Position numbers and translations under genes: made by a program. A stretch of 64,000 bases of DNA from contig JBBSFE010000003.1 in assembly GCA_038239005.1 (NCBI GenBank), positions 1 through 64,000 on the forward strand, given 5' to 3'. Below the pieces are notes generated by a model. The model had not been told where the DNA came from. It made no database searches and saw only the letters and a list, made by a program, of their open reading frames with translations. The DNA is from DASXHD01 sp038239005. Lineage in GTDB: Bacteria; Myxococcota_A; Polyangia; Polyangiales; Polyangiaceae. Shown here piece after piece: positions 51,731 to 59,707 of this stretch. The first letter of the stretch is position 1; every line of letters begins with the position of its first letter.

Positions 51731-52861
51731 TCAGGGTGCGGGCTTCACGATCGTGCTTGCGTCCAGGTTGACCGCTGCGATTCGCGCGAGCGCGCGCCCG
51801 TTGAGCGTGGCGCCGCTGTCGAGCGTGATCGACTGGTCTGCCATGATCGTTCCTTGAAAGTCGGTCGTCGTGCCCAACGTGGCCGAGGTGCCGACCTGCC
51901 AATAGACGTTCGTCGACTTGGCACCGTTCGAGAGGATTACTTTGCGACCTGCGGAGGTCGTGAGTGTCGACGCCATTTGGAAGATGAAGACTTGATCACC
52001 ATCACCTTGCGCATCGAGCGTCAGATCGCCCGACGTCACCGAGAGAGAGGTAGTGGACTTGTAGAGACCCGGCGTGAGCGTTTGCCCACCGAGGTTTCCT
52101 GCAACGGTAATCGGACAGAGCATGCGAGCCGCGACTTCGTTGTACGCAATCGTGAGGTCCGCGATGGCCGTCGCTGCGGTCGCATCGCCGGCGTGCTGCG
52201 TTCCGACAATCGTTCCCGGCGGAAATCCGGTAATCGACGAGCCGGGGCTGACGCCCATGTCTCCGGTGAGAGCCGTCGCGTTGGCGTTGGTGACGGTCGA
52301 GCCCGCAAGGACGACGAAGCTCGCGGCAGATCCGAGAACCACGGGTCCTTGGCTGCATGATCCTGTCGTGAAGCTCCACGTATGATTCGCAGCGAGCGGA
52401 AGACCGCCGACGGACGTCGCAGCCTTCGCTCCCGTCGTGACCGTCGCGTTGTATTGAAGGTTGAGCCCGAGCGCGATGGCCGGCGTGAACGTCACCGTGT
52501 TGGCGTTGAGCGCCACGGTGATCGGTACCGGCGTCACGCCTTGCATCAAGGTGAAGTTCGTGAGGGTGACCGTCGCTGGGTCCATCGCCTCGTTGAAGGT
52601 CGCCGTGGGTCGCTTGTTGATGGAGACGCTCGTTGCCTTGTCGAGCGGCGTCGTGGAGATGACGATGGGTGCAATCGCGGCGTCGCTATTTCCGTCGGTG
52701 GCACCATCACGTGCGTCGTTCGATGCGCCGTCGCTTGGGCCCGAATCGCCGCTGGTGCCGTCAGTGCTTCCATCGAGGCCGAACTCGACGAGCTGGCTCC
52801 CCGTCCCGCACGCGATGGCGCTCGACAAGACCAAGAAAAGACCCGTTTTTAAGTGACTCAT
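51731..52861 (-). CDS. Ice-binding-like (DUF3494) lipoprotein with Ig-like domain
   Basis: A 376-aa lipoprotein: MSHLKTGLFLVLSSAIAC, lipobox Cys 18, linker, then a Big_5-like Ig domain (about 68-165: PLDKATSVSINKRPTATFNEAMD). The C-terminal DUF3494 domain has LGSAASFVVLAGSTVTNANA, LTGDMGVSPGSSITGFPPG, GDQVFIFQMASTLTT and YWQVGTSATLGTTTDFQGTIMA. DUF3494 proteins include ice-binding adhesins, but many are generic beta-helix surface proteins. The ATG directly follows the OmpA stop (TAAATG), so both are co-translated. Surface adhesion is the most likely role. Confidence 0.85.
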   Translation of the reverse strand: MSHLKTGLFLVLSSAIACGTGSQLVEFGLDGSTDGTSGDSGPSDGASNDARDGATDGNSDAAIAPIVISTTPLDKATSVSINKRPTATFNEAMDPATVTLTNFTLMQGVTPVPITVALNANTVTFTPAIALGLNLQYNATVTTGAKAATSVGGLPLAANHTWSFTTGSCSQGPVVLGSAASFVVLAGSTVTNANATALTGDMGVSPGSSITGFPPGTIVGTQHAGDATAATAIADLTIAYNEVAARMLCPITVAGNLGGQTLTPGLYKSTTSLSVTSGDLTLDAQGDGDQVFIFQMASTLTTSAGRKVILSNGAKSTNVYWQVGTSATLGTTTDFQGTIMADQSITLDSGATLNGRALARIAAVNLDASTIVKPAP

Positions 52862-53944
52862 TTATTTGGAAGCTCCCGGAGCGTTGACGATGTTCAAAGT
52901 GACGACGAATTCGACGCGACGGTTGCTCTCACGACCCGCAGATGTGGCGTTGGTGTCGATCGGGACCGACGAGCTGAAGCCCTTCGAGCCGAGGCGCTCT
53001 TTCGCGACACCGTGCGCGGCGAGATACTCGAGCACGGCGCTCGCGCGCTGCTCGGAGAGTGTTTGATTGTGATCGTCGGCACCTTCGGCGGATGCGTGCC
53101 CCTCGACCTCGACGCGGAAGTTCGGGTTGTCTTTCAGGACTTGCGCGACCTCGTCGAGTAGCGGAAACGAGACTTCTTCGAGCTTCGGCGTGTTCCAAGC
53201 GAACTGAATCTTTTCTTTCAGCTCGAGCTTGTTCGCGTGGACGATGACCTTCTGGTACGCAGGGCACCCCCAATTGTCGATCGGCCCAGCGATGTCGGGG
53301 CAGTGGTCGACGTGGTCGGGAAGCCCGTCGTTGTCGCGGTCAGGACAGTGCTCGGTGACGACGCGCGTCTCGACGACGGTACGAACGTCCGGAGCCTTGC
53401 GCTCGATGCCTGTGCCGACTTCGAAGCTCACGCCGAAGATGAGCGTCTTCGAGTCGTGGTTGTCGAACGCATCGCGATCGATCTGGATGATTTGCATGTA
53501 GCGAATGAAGGGGCCGATCCAGAACGTGCGCGTCTCGCCGATGGGAATCGATGCGCCGATGCCGACGTCGAAGCCCGGGCGATTGAGGTCACCCGTGCGG
53601 ATGTAGAAGAAGTCGGCGTCGAGCCAAGGCGAGATGCCGTAGGCGCTGATTGCATCGTGCGGACGCTTCAATCGCAAACCGCCACCGAATGCCCAGGCCG
53701 TGCCCGATTCCACGCCGGCCTTCGAGCCGGGAAGAAGCGTGAACGACGTTGCAGGTCCGATGTCGAGATAGCGGTTCAGACCGAACAGCACCTTGACCGA
53801 CTCCGTGCCGCCGGTGTCGAAGAGTTGCGATTGCGGAGTGGTCAGCGGAACGGCGACGCCCGGCTCCACTTTCACGCTCACATCCGTTGCATTCGCTATT
53901 GCAGGAGAAAAAATTACAAGCACACAAAGACATTTTCGAAGCAT
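52862..53944 (-). CDS. OmpA-family outer membrane protein with TSP3 repeats
   Basis: A 360-aa protein with signal peptide MLRKCLCVLVIFSPAIANA. An N-terminal beta-barrel-like region (about 20-190) is followed by a TSP3-type calcium repeat (DRDNDGLPDHVDHCPD). The C-terminal OmpA peptidoglycan-binding domain has VEGHASAEGADDHNQTLSEQRASAVLEYLAAHGV and the closing RESNRRVEFVV. It anchors the outer membrane to the wall. GGAG precedes the ATG. The gene directly downstream encodes the DUF3494 lipoprotein, with no bases between (TAAATG). Confidence 0.88.
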   Translation of the reverse strand: MLRKCLCVLVIFSPAIANATDVSVKVEPGVAVPLTTPQSQLFDTGGTESVKVLFGLNRYLDIGPATSFTLLPGSKAGVESGTAWAFGGGLRLKRPHDAISAYGISPWLDADFFYIRTGDLNRPGFDVGIGASIPIGETRTFWIGPFIRYMQIIQIDRDAFDNHDSKTLIFGVSFEVGTGIERKAPDVRTVVETRVVTEHCPDRDNDGLPDHVDHCPDIAGPIDNWGCPAYQKVIVHANKLELKEKIQFAWNTPKLEEVSFPLLDEVAQVLKDNPNFRVEVEGHASAEGADDHNQTLSEQRASAVLEYLAAHGVAKERLGSKGFSSSVPIDTNATSAGRESNRRVEFVVTLNIVNAPGASK

Positions 53945-54063
53945 TCACCACTCCAGTCGAATGGTGCCTGAGCAACAATCGAGCCGTGAGGATTCCTGCC
54001 GAAATGCGAGCGCGATCGGCGCGACCGCCGCAAGTGTGCTGATTGTGCGCCGGAGATTTGGTT

Positions 54064-54069
54064 TACGAT
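54064..54069 (+). promoter_or_regulatory. TACGAT -10-like element before crcB
   Basis: TACGAT ends 7 nt before the crcB ATG at 54077; TTGTGC (54043-54048) is 15 bp upstream as a weak -35. No fluoride riboswitch is visible before the gene, so control must be elsewhere or absent. Confidence 0.35.
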
Positions 54070-54076
54070 CGGGCGC

Positions 54077-54463
54077 ATGGGTGCGCGGCTCTTTCTTTTG
54101 TTCGTCGCAGGTGGTGTCGGAACGGTCGTGCGTTATCTCGTGACGCTCGGCGCGGGCAAATGGCTCGGTGCAGCGTTTCCGTACGGGACGCTCGCCGTCA
54201 ACGTGCTCGGATGTTTTCTCATCGCGGGCATCGTTCACGCGTCGCTCGTGCGCGCCGGTTTTTCCGATGAGCTTCGGCTGTACCTCACGACCGGACTGAT
54301 GGGTGGTCTCACGACGTATTCGAGCTTCAATCTCGAGACGACAGCGCTGATGCGCACCGGCGCATACGGAGCGGCCGCGGCCAACTTCGGCCTCACGGTT
54401 GGTTTGTGTTTCGTCGCGGGTTTGCTCGGGCTCGTTGCGGCGCGCGCTGCATTCGGCGCGTAG
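54077..54463 (+). CDS. crcB: CrcB/Fluc fluoride exporter
   Basis: A 128-aa membrane protein with four helices. Fluc landmarks are GGVGTVVRYL, YGTLAVNVLGCFLIAGI and GLMGGLTTYSSFNLETTAL (the GGxTTxSxF pore segment). Channels of this family form antiparallel dimers and export fluoride. There is no second crcB next to it. The last base of its TAG abuts the stop codon of the convergent YCF48-like gene. GC content and motifs are typical. Confidence 0.93.
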   Translation: MGARLFLLFVAGGVGTVVRYLVTLGAGKWLGAAFPYGTLAVNVLGCFLIAGIVHASLVRAGFSDELRLYLTTGLMGGLTTYSSFNLETTALMRTGAYGAAAANFGLTVGLCFVAGLLGLVAARAAFGA

Positions 54464-56641
54464 TCACCACACGAGCGGTGGAAAGCCTCGCCAGAAAACC
54501 CATCGGCGCTTCTCGCGGCCTTGCCTGAAGCTGATCACTTTGTAGAGATCGGGCTCGGCGATCTTCCGATCGAATTCGACAAGCAGGCCTGCGCACGTCG
54601 CGAAGAGGATGTGCTCGTTCGCTGCGTCGACGTCGATCGATTCCATCGTGGCGCCGACGTGTACGTACGCGAGGAGCGCGCCATCGAAGCCGAGGTACCA
54701 CGCGTAGCCGTTGCGATCGCCGAGGACGTAGCCCTGATCACGCGAGATGCCGGAGTACATCCAGCGGCGGCCGTCGATCACGGTGAGGCGATCGTCGCCA
54801 TCGAAGCCGGACATCGTGATCGGTTTTTTTCCTTTGTGTTTGAGAACGTCAAGCTCGAGACCGAGCGAGCTCGACTCCGAGAAATGGCACGCGCTCAGGC
54901 AGACGTGCTTGCCGTCGTCGTGAAAGATCGCAAAATGCGGATACGACGAGCGCGGCTGGATTTCCGCGATGACCTTCGCGGCGCCACCTTCGAAAGAGAA
55001 GATGCGGTGCGTGCTGTCTTGGTCGCCGCACGCGATGAAGCGCCCATCAGGCGAGAGAGCGGCGTGCACGTAGGACATCGAGCTCTCCTCGTCTTTGCCG
55101 TGGATCTTCTCGGTGCCGCGATTGCTGACGACGAAGACACCGCGCGGTGACGCAACGAGCAGGCGCTCGCCGTCGGGAAAGACCTCGATCGTCTTGATGG
55201 CGCCGATGGCTTTGGGGATCGGGATCGTGGTGTGCACCGCACCACGGGATCCTTGCCGGATTTCGAATTGATCACCGCGAGCGAATGCAAAGTGTTTTCG
55301 ATCGCGCGAGCGGCCGAACGCTTTCACGCCTTGGAGGGGCTCGATGATGTCGCCTTCGACGCGGTACGCGATGCCCGAGGCGCGCACGAGGATGGCGCCG
55401 TCGTCGGTGTAGAGCGCGGGGTCGACGGATTGGCCGATGGCGTCGTAGTCGAACACCTCGAACGATGGCGGAAACATCCGACGCAGATCATCAAAGCGTT
55501 TCTCGCGATTCAGCTGAACGGCCACGCGTTGCACGAACGTCGCCATGTCTTTGCGCGGCTCTTCGGGCTCGTCGTCGAGCTTTGGCGCGTTCTCTTGATA
55601 AAACTGCGCCACGAACGCGTTCAGCTCTTCATAGAAGCGTTTGCCTTCGGTGATCCACCGCTTCGAAGCTGCCTCGAGCTCCGCGTCGCCAAGCGGCGTC
55701 TCCGCAAGCGTCACCGCTTCTTGATCTTCTTCCTCTTCTTCCTGTTCATCCTCTTCATCGCCGACCGCGATCGCCGTGGCTTCGGCAAGCTCGGCTTCCT
55801 CGGCGCGCAAGACGAGCCCACCGTCGCCGCCGATGAGCACGGCTGCGCCGTCAGCCATGGCGCACCAGAAGTGCTCGTCTCGACCGGTGTCGACGCTGCG
55901 AAATGTTTCGCCGTCCTCCGATACGAGCACGGTGGCGTCTTCACCGACGACGATGAAGCGGCCGCTCGCCCAAATCACGTCCTCGAGATCGGCTTCGACA
56001 CCCGTGTCGATTTGCGTCCACGTTTTGCCTTTGTTGGTCGTGCGAAACACCGTGCCTGCATCACCAACGACAATGCCAACGCCCCGCGGGTTGAACGCAA
56101 TCGCCGTGACGGGGCTGTCCGATTCGAGCGAAGCGAGCTCGACTTCGTCTTTCTTGACGACGCCGAGCTTGCCCTCGTAACCGAGCAGCCACAGCGCACC
56201 CACGGCATGCACGAGACGCTGGATGCGACCGAGCTCTTCGAGGTGCGTGCCGAGCTTCGGTTTGCGCCACGCCGTTCCATCGGTCGACGAGAGAACGAAG
56301 CCTTCGTCGCCCGAGAGCCAAATCGATCCGTGCGCACGCTCGAGCGAAAACAAACACGCGGTAGTGCCTGTCGGGATTTGCTTCCACGTTTCGGCGTCCT
56401 TCGTTACGAAAAGCGCGCCTGCTTCACCAACCACGAGCGCGTGCTTGTCGCCGAATGGGAGCACATCGCGAAGGCCGTTGGCCTCTGGAGGTTTGCGACG
56501 GCGAAACGTGCGGCCACCATCGGAGGTAAACACGACAGGCGAGCCCCACGCTCCACCGACCGCCCACACCACGTTCCCTTTTCGTTTGAGCGCGCCGACG
56601 TACCCCACGCCAGTCTGCGCGTCGTTGAGCGCCCGGATCAC
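54464..56641 (-). CDS. YCF48/WD40-like repeat protein
   Basis: A 725-aa soluble protein read from GTG 56641, which overlaps the stop of the small lipoprotein (GTGA). Residues about 1-270 have five or six BNR/YCF48-type blocks (VVFTSDGGRTFRR, LFVTKDAETWKQI, VFRTTNKGKTWTQI, VLVSEDGETFRSV). An acidic stretch (EEDEQEEEEEDQE) near 300 follows. The C-terminal half is a second beta-propeller of WD40-like type (VEVFPDGERLLVAS, AALSPDGRFIACGD, FAIFHDDGKHVCLS). There is no signal peptide. Role unknown; may be a scaffold. Confidence 0.78.
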   Translation of the reverse strand: MIRALNDAQTGVGYVGALKRKGNVVWAVGGAWGSPVVFTSDGGRTFRRRKPPEANGLRDVLPFGDKHALVVGEAGALFVTKDAETWKQIPTGTTACLFSLERAHGSIWLSGDEGFVLSSTDGTAWRKPKLGTHLEELGRIQRLVHAVGALWLLGYEGKLGVVKKDEVELASLESDSPVTAIAFNPRGVGIVVGDAGTVFRTTNKGKTWTQIDTGVEADLEDVIWASGRFIVVGEDATVLVSEDGETFRSVDTGRDEHFWCAMADGAAVLIGGDGGLVLRAEEAELAEATAIAVGDEEDEQEEEEEDQEAVTLAETPLGDAELEAASKRWITEGKRFYEELNAFVAQFYQENAPKLDDEPEEPRKDMATFVQRVAVQLNREKRFDDLRRMFPPSFEVFDYDAIGQSVDPALYTDDGAILVRASGIAYRVEGDIIEPLQGVKAFGRSRDRKHFAFARGDQFEIRQGSRGAVHTTIPIPKAIGAIKTIEVFPDGERLLVASPRGVFVVSNRGTEKIHGKDEESSMSYVHAALSPDGRFIACGDQDSTHRIFSFEGGAAKVIAEIQPRSSYPHFAIFHDDGKHVCLSACHFSESSSLGLELDVLKHKGKKPITMSGFDGDDRLTVIDGRRWMYSGISRDQGYVLGDRNGYAWYLGFDGALLAYVHVGATMESIDVDAANEHILFATCAGLLVEFDRKIAEPDLYKVISFRQGREKRRWVFWRGFPPLVW

Positions 56642-56823
56642 TTCCCGTCGCCGCCGCAGTGGGCTTTGTCGCCGCTGCCGGAGCGGTCGATGCCTTCGTG
56701 CGCGGTGCCGCCGTCGGCGTTGGCGGGCGTCTTCGGATCTTCGCACGCGGCCGCCGCTCCGAGGAGCAGACCCAACACGGCCATGCGCGCGATTCGTTTC
56801 TGACGCTCTTGCATCGCCTGCAT
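56638..56823 (-). CDS. Small lipoprotein between GST and YCF48-like genes
   Basis: A 61-aa protein. MQAMQERQKRIARMAVLGLL starts a signal peptide that runs to a lipobox-like GAAAAC (Cys 27), followed by an Asp/Gly/Ala-rich tail with one more Cys (HCGGDGK). ATG 56823 overlaps the GST stop by one base (TAATG), and its own stop overlaps the YCF48-like start (GTGA). The tight order on both sides argues that the three genes act together. A shorter start at 56784 is possible. Function unknown. Confidence 0.65.
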   Translation of the reverse strand: MQAMQERQKRIARMAVLGLLLGAAAACEDPKTPANADGGTAHEGIDRSGSGDKAHCGGDGK

Positions 56824-57539
56824 TATTGCACGGCGTACGTCTCGTGGAGATACCGGACGATGTCGGCGGATTCGAACATGGCTTTGCCGGTGTTGTCGTC
56901 GACGAGATACGGAACCATCATGCGGCCCGAACGCTCGACGAAGGCTTTGCGGCTTGGACTACGCCGACCGACATTGTGCAGCACGTAAGGGATTTCCAGC
57001 TCGCAAAGCGCTTCACGCGCGAGCCGGCAATACGGTGACGCCTCGAACGACCACAGCTCGAGCGGTTTTTCCGGCGCGCGGCTCGCCTTCACCCGGCCAC
57101 CGTGCCCCGCTCGAAACGCCGACGCGAGACCGCTCCCGAGCGTGGTCAGCGGACCAAACGAGAGCCCGAGTGGCAACGTGCCGTCACCGTATTCTTGGGC
57201 GAGGTACCGCGCGATGTCCATCGACTCGACCATCGCGACGCCCGTGTTCGGATCTTCGAAGTATGGAAATATTTTTTTGCCCGGCCGAAATCGCGTGCCG
57301 CCTTTTGGACACGGATGCACGAGCACTTCGAGATCGAGCACCGTGAGCATCTCGCGCGTCTTCCTGCAAAACGGGCACGCTTCGAAGTCGTAGAGCTCGA
57401 GCATTTTTTCGGGCCGCTTGCCGGGGCGGCGCACGATGTACCCGGAGCCCATGCGAGCGGCGGTCGCACCGAACGACGTCACGAGATCGGCGAGGCGTCC
57501 CACGCGCGAGAGAATGTGCGATGCTCGCGCCTCATGCAA
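56823..57539 (-). CDS. Tandem thioredoxin-fold GST N-terminal domain protein
   Basis: A 238-aa protein with two similar thioredoxin-fold domains: LYDFEACPFCRKTREML (about residues 49-65) with YLAQEYGDG, and LWSFEASPYCRLAREAL (about 161-177) with YLHETYAV. Both have the glutaredoxin/GST-N layout with CPFC or SPYC. GST C-terminal helical domains are absent, so it is an unusual fusion of two GST-N units. TTG 57539 begins the longest frame; GTG 57503 is an alternative that avoids the 6-bp overlap with the divergent gene. First of a three-gene operon. Confidence 0.78.
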   Translation of the reverse strand: MHEARASHILSRVGRLADLVTSFGATAARMGSGYIVRRPGKRPEKMLELYDFEACPFCRKTREMLTVLDLEVLVHPCPKGGTRFRPGKKIFPYFEDPNTGVAMVESMDIARYLAQEYGDGTLPLGLSFGPLTTLGSGLASAFRAGHGGRVKASRAPEKPLELWSFEASPYCRLAREALCELEIPYVLHNVGRRSPSRKAFVERSGRMMVPYLVDDNTGKAMFESADIVRYLHETYAVQ

Positions 57540-58154
57540 GCTCGCACCGCTCTCGCTATCGCATTTGTCGCCATCTCATCCATCGCCTGCAAGAAGGGCT
57601 TCGGCTCTGGCTTCGAGGGCGAAATAACGATGCACATCCATTCATCGACAGGCGACAGCGACATGCTCGTCAAAACGAAGAACGAGAAGCTTCGATTCGA
57701 AACGGGCAAAGGCAGCGCCATGTTGTTCGATCCGGGGTCGAACAAGTTCACGATGGTCAACGAGAGCGCAAAGTCTTATTCGGAGGTCGATTTCAAAAGC
57801 CCGAACGCGCCGCAAGCCAACACGAGCGCAGCTTCGTCGAGCATCGACAAGAGCGGCAAGCACGAGACCATCGCCAGCATCGACTGCGAAAACTGGACGG
57901 CACACGACGGCAAGAAGCGCTCGGAGGTGTGCATCGCGCAGGGCATCGCGTTCGTCGACATGAGCGGCGGCAGCGGCGCTCTCGCAACCGAGCTGCGTGA
58001 GAAGAAACTCTTCCCGCTTCGCTCCGTCGAATTCGACGCCGACGGCAAAGAGACATCGCGCATGGAAGTGACGAAAGTCGAAAAGAAGAGCGTCGACGAC
58101 GCACAGTTCGCCGTGCCGAAGGACTACGCAAAGGTCGCGCTACCGGGGATGTGA
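57534..58154 (+). CDS. DUF4412-domain lipoprotein
   Basis: A 206-aa lipoprotein: MQARTALAIAFVAISSIAC, lipobox Cys 19. The body resembles DUF4412: FEGEITMHIHSSTGDSDMLVKTKNEKLRFET, MLFDPGSNKFTMVNESAKSYSEVDF, IDCENWTAHDGKKRSEVC and a closing FAVPKDYAKVALPGM. Such proteins are exported and of unknown role; they may bind a lipid or ligand. Its start overlaps the GST start on the other strand by 6 bp. Its end overlaps the kinase gene by 15 bp. Confidence 0.75.
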   Translation: MQARTALAIAFVAISSIACKKGFGSGFEGEITMHIHSSTGDSDMLVKTKNEKLRFETGKGSAMLFDPGSNKFTMVNESAKSYSEVDFKSPNAPQANTSAASSSIDKSGKHETIASIDCENWTAHDGKKRSEVCIAQGIAFVDMSGGSGALATELREKKLFPLRSVEFDADGKETSRMEVTKVEKKSVDDAQFAVPKDYAKVALPGM

Positions 58155-59369
58155 CATCACCGCGAGCACGTACATCGCAACACCGATGCCGAGCAGAAGC
58201 GCGCACAAGGCAACGACCACGACCGGAAGGACACGCGACGGCGGTTTGCGTTTTGCTGGGGGGCGCTGTGAGAAGAGCGCGCTTTGGGGGCCGGTTGAGT
58301 CTGCGATCGGGCCAGCGATGACCGTGTTCACTGCGAGAGGCGCAGGCGTGGGCGTAGGCGTGCGCGTTGGCGTTGGCGTTCGCGTTGGCGTTGGCTCGGG
58401 CGTAGGGAGTGGGGCGGCATCGACCGTTGTCGGTGCTCGTTTCGGCATCAAAGGGCGCTCGTCGGGCGCGATGTCCACGAGCTCCGCCAGCATTTCCCAC
58501 GCGGTCGAAAAACGTTTTTTTCGATCGGCCGTTAGGGCGCGTGCGATGAGCTTTGCGACGCGCGAGGGGACCGCCGGCTGGAGAGCGCGCACGTCGGGGG
58601 CTTCGGTCGTGCAGATCGCGATGAGGATTTGTTCTTGGGACTTCCCGACGAACGGCGGGCGGCCCGTGAGGCACTCGAAGATGATTGCGCCAAGCGCCCA
58701 CAAATCGATGCGACCGTCGACGTCTTCTGCGGCGCGCGCTTGCTCGGGCGCCATGTAATACGGCGTGCCGACGGCCATCCCTTTTTTGGTGAGCGCGAGC
58801 GCGAGCGTTTGCCCTTCGCCGGGCATCATCTTCGACATGCCGAAGTCGAGGAGCTTGCAGAATGTCGCGTCGCCTTCTTTCTTCACGATGAATACGTTGT
58901 CGGGTTTGAGATCGCGGTGAACGATGCCGGCGTCGTGCACGATGCCGAGCGCGACGAGAACTTGCGCGGCGATGTGAAGGGTGTCGGCGAGCGGGATCAT
59001 TGCGTCGCGGCGAAGGCGCTGGCCGAGGTCTTCGCCTTCGAGCAGCTCCATCACGAGATACGGGCGTGCGTCGTCGCTGCCGGCGTCGAGCACTTTCACG
59101 ATGTGATCGGAGGTGTGATCGGCGACCGCGCGAGCTTCACGCGCGAACCGCTTCGCGATGCGATCGCGTGAGTCTGGGTCGACGACGCTGAGAACTTTGA
59201 TGGCGACTTGGGTGCCGCCCGCGAGTGGCGTCGCTGCGTAGACGCCGCCCATCCCGCCGGTGCCGAGCAATCGCTCGAGGCGATACTTGCCGCCTACGGT
59301 GGTGCCGATGAGTTCGAAGAGCTCGGCCTGCCTATCCGAGGAGACGATCTTGTCCGTTCGCGCGGCCAC
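58140..59369 (-). CDS. Ser/Thr protein kinase with Thr-Pro/Arg linker and TM
   Basis: A 409-aa kinase from GTG 59369: Gly loop GTGGMGGV, VAIK lysine, HRDLKPDN, LLDFGMSKM, APEQARAA. Residues 310-345 hold a (TP)n(TR)n repeat. One TM at about 381-404 (VLPVVVVALCALLLGIGVAMYVLAV) is followed by only a few residues outside the cell, so it has no sensory domain. It resembles the kinase at 5376 in having a Thr-Pro tract near its membrane segment. Convergent with the DUF4412 gene. Confidence 0.9.
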   Translation of the reverse strand: MAARTDKIVSSDRQAELFELIGTTVGGKYRLERLLGTGGMGGVYAATPLAGGTQVAIKVLSVVDPDSRDRIAKRFAREARAVADHTSDHIVKVLDAGSDDARPYLVMELLEGEDLGQRLRRDAMIPLADTLHIAAQVLVALGIVHDAGIVHRDLKPDNVFIVKKEGDATFCKLLDFGMSKMMPGEGQTLALALTKKGMAVGTPYYMAPEQARAAEDVDGRIDLWALGAIIFECLTGRPPFVGKSQEQILIAICTTEAPDVRALQPAVPSRVAKLIARALTADRKKRFSTAWEMLAELVDIAPDERPLMPKRAPTTVDAAPLPTPEPTPTRTPTPTRTPTPTPAPLAVNTVIAGPIADSTGPQSALFSQRPPAKRKPPSRVLPVVVVALCALLLGIGVAMYVLAVMSHPR

Positions 59370-59400
59370 GCGAAGGCTATCGTACGCTTTTTTCGTGCCC

Positions 59401-59667
59401 TTACTTAGCGAGCTTCTGAACTTGGGCCGAAAGGCGCGCGATGGTGCGTGCGGCGGCCTTCGTATGAATGACGCCTTTGCTCGCGGCCTTGTCGATCTGC
59501 GAGATGGCGGCTTTGAGTGCGGTCGTGGCTCCCGTCTTGTCTTTGCCGGCGATGGCCGTGCGGACGCGCTTCACATGCGTGCGAACGGTGCTCGTGACAG
59601 CGCGGTTGCGCGCGGTGCGCGTGATGCGCTGACGGTTGCGTTTCTCGGCGGACGGGTGATTGGCCAT
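59401..59667 (-). CDS. rpsT: 30S ribosomal protein S20
   Basis: An 88-aa basic protein, MANHPSAEKRNRQRITRTAR at its start, typical of S20 and matching the usual length. The conserved VRTHVKRVRTAI, KAAISQIDKAASKGVIHTKAAARTIARL and C-terminal basic helix are present. S20 binds 16S rRNA early in 30S assembly. The ATG lacks a Shine-Dalgarno. A strong promoter 13 nt upstream would give a leader of only about 5 nt, so it is probably close to leaderless. Confidence 0.97.
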   Translation of the reverse strand: MANHPSAEKRNRQRITRTARNRAVTSTVRTHVKRVRTAIAGKDKTGATTALKAAISQIDKAASKGVIHTKAAARTIARLSAQVQKLAK

Positions 59668-59679
59668 GAGGGAGCGCGG

Positions 59680-59707
59680 ACTTTATGCGGAAAAAGCCGC
59701 CTGTCAA
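59680..59707 (-). promoter_or_regulatory. Sigma70-type promoter of rpsT
   Basis: On the minus strand TTGACA (59702-59707) and TAAAGT (59680-59685) are separated by 16 bp. The -35 overlaps the stop codon of the upstream REC-histidine kinase gene. The -10 ends 12 nt before the rpsT ATG. It is the best sigma70 match in the window and explains how rpsT is expressed separately from the signalling genes. Confidence 0.6.

Noticed and set aside
53945..54076. Possible fluoride riboswitch upstream of crcB
   Set aside because: The conserved core of the crcB motif and its pseudoknot partner are not present in the 132-bp gap.
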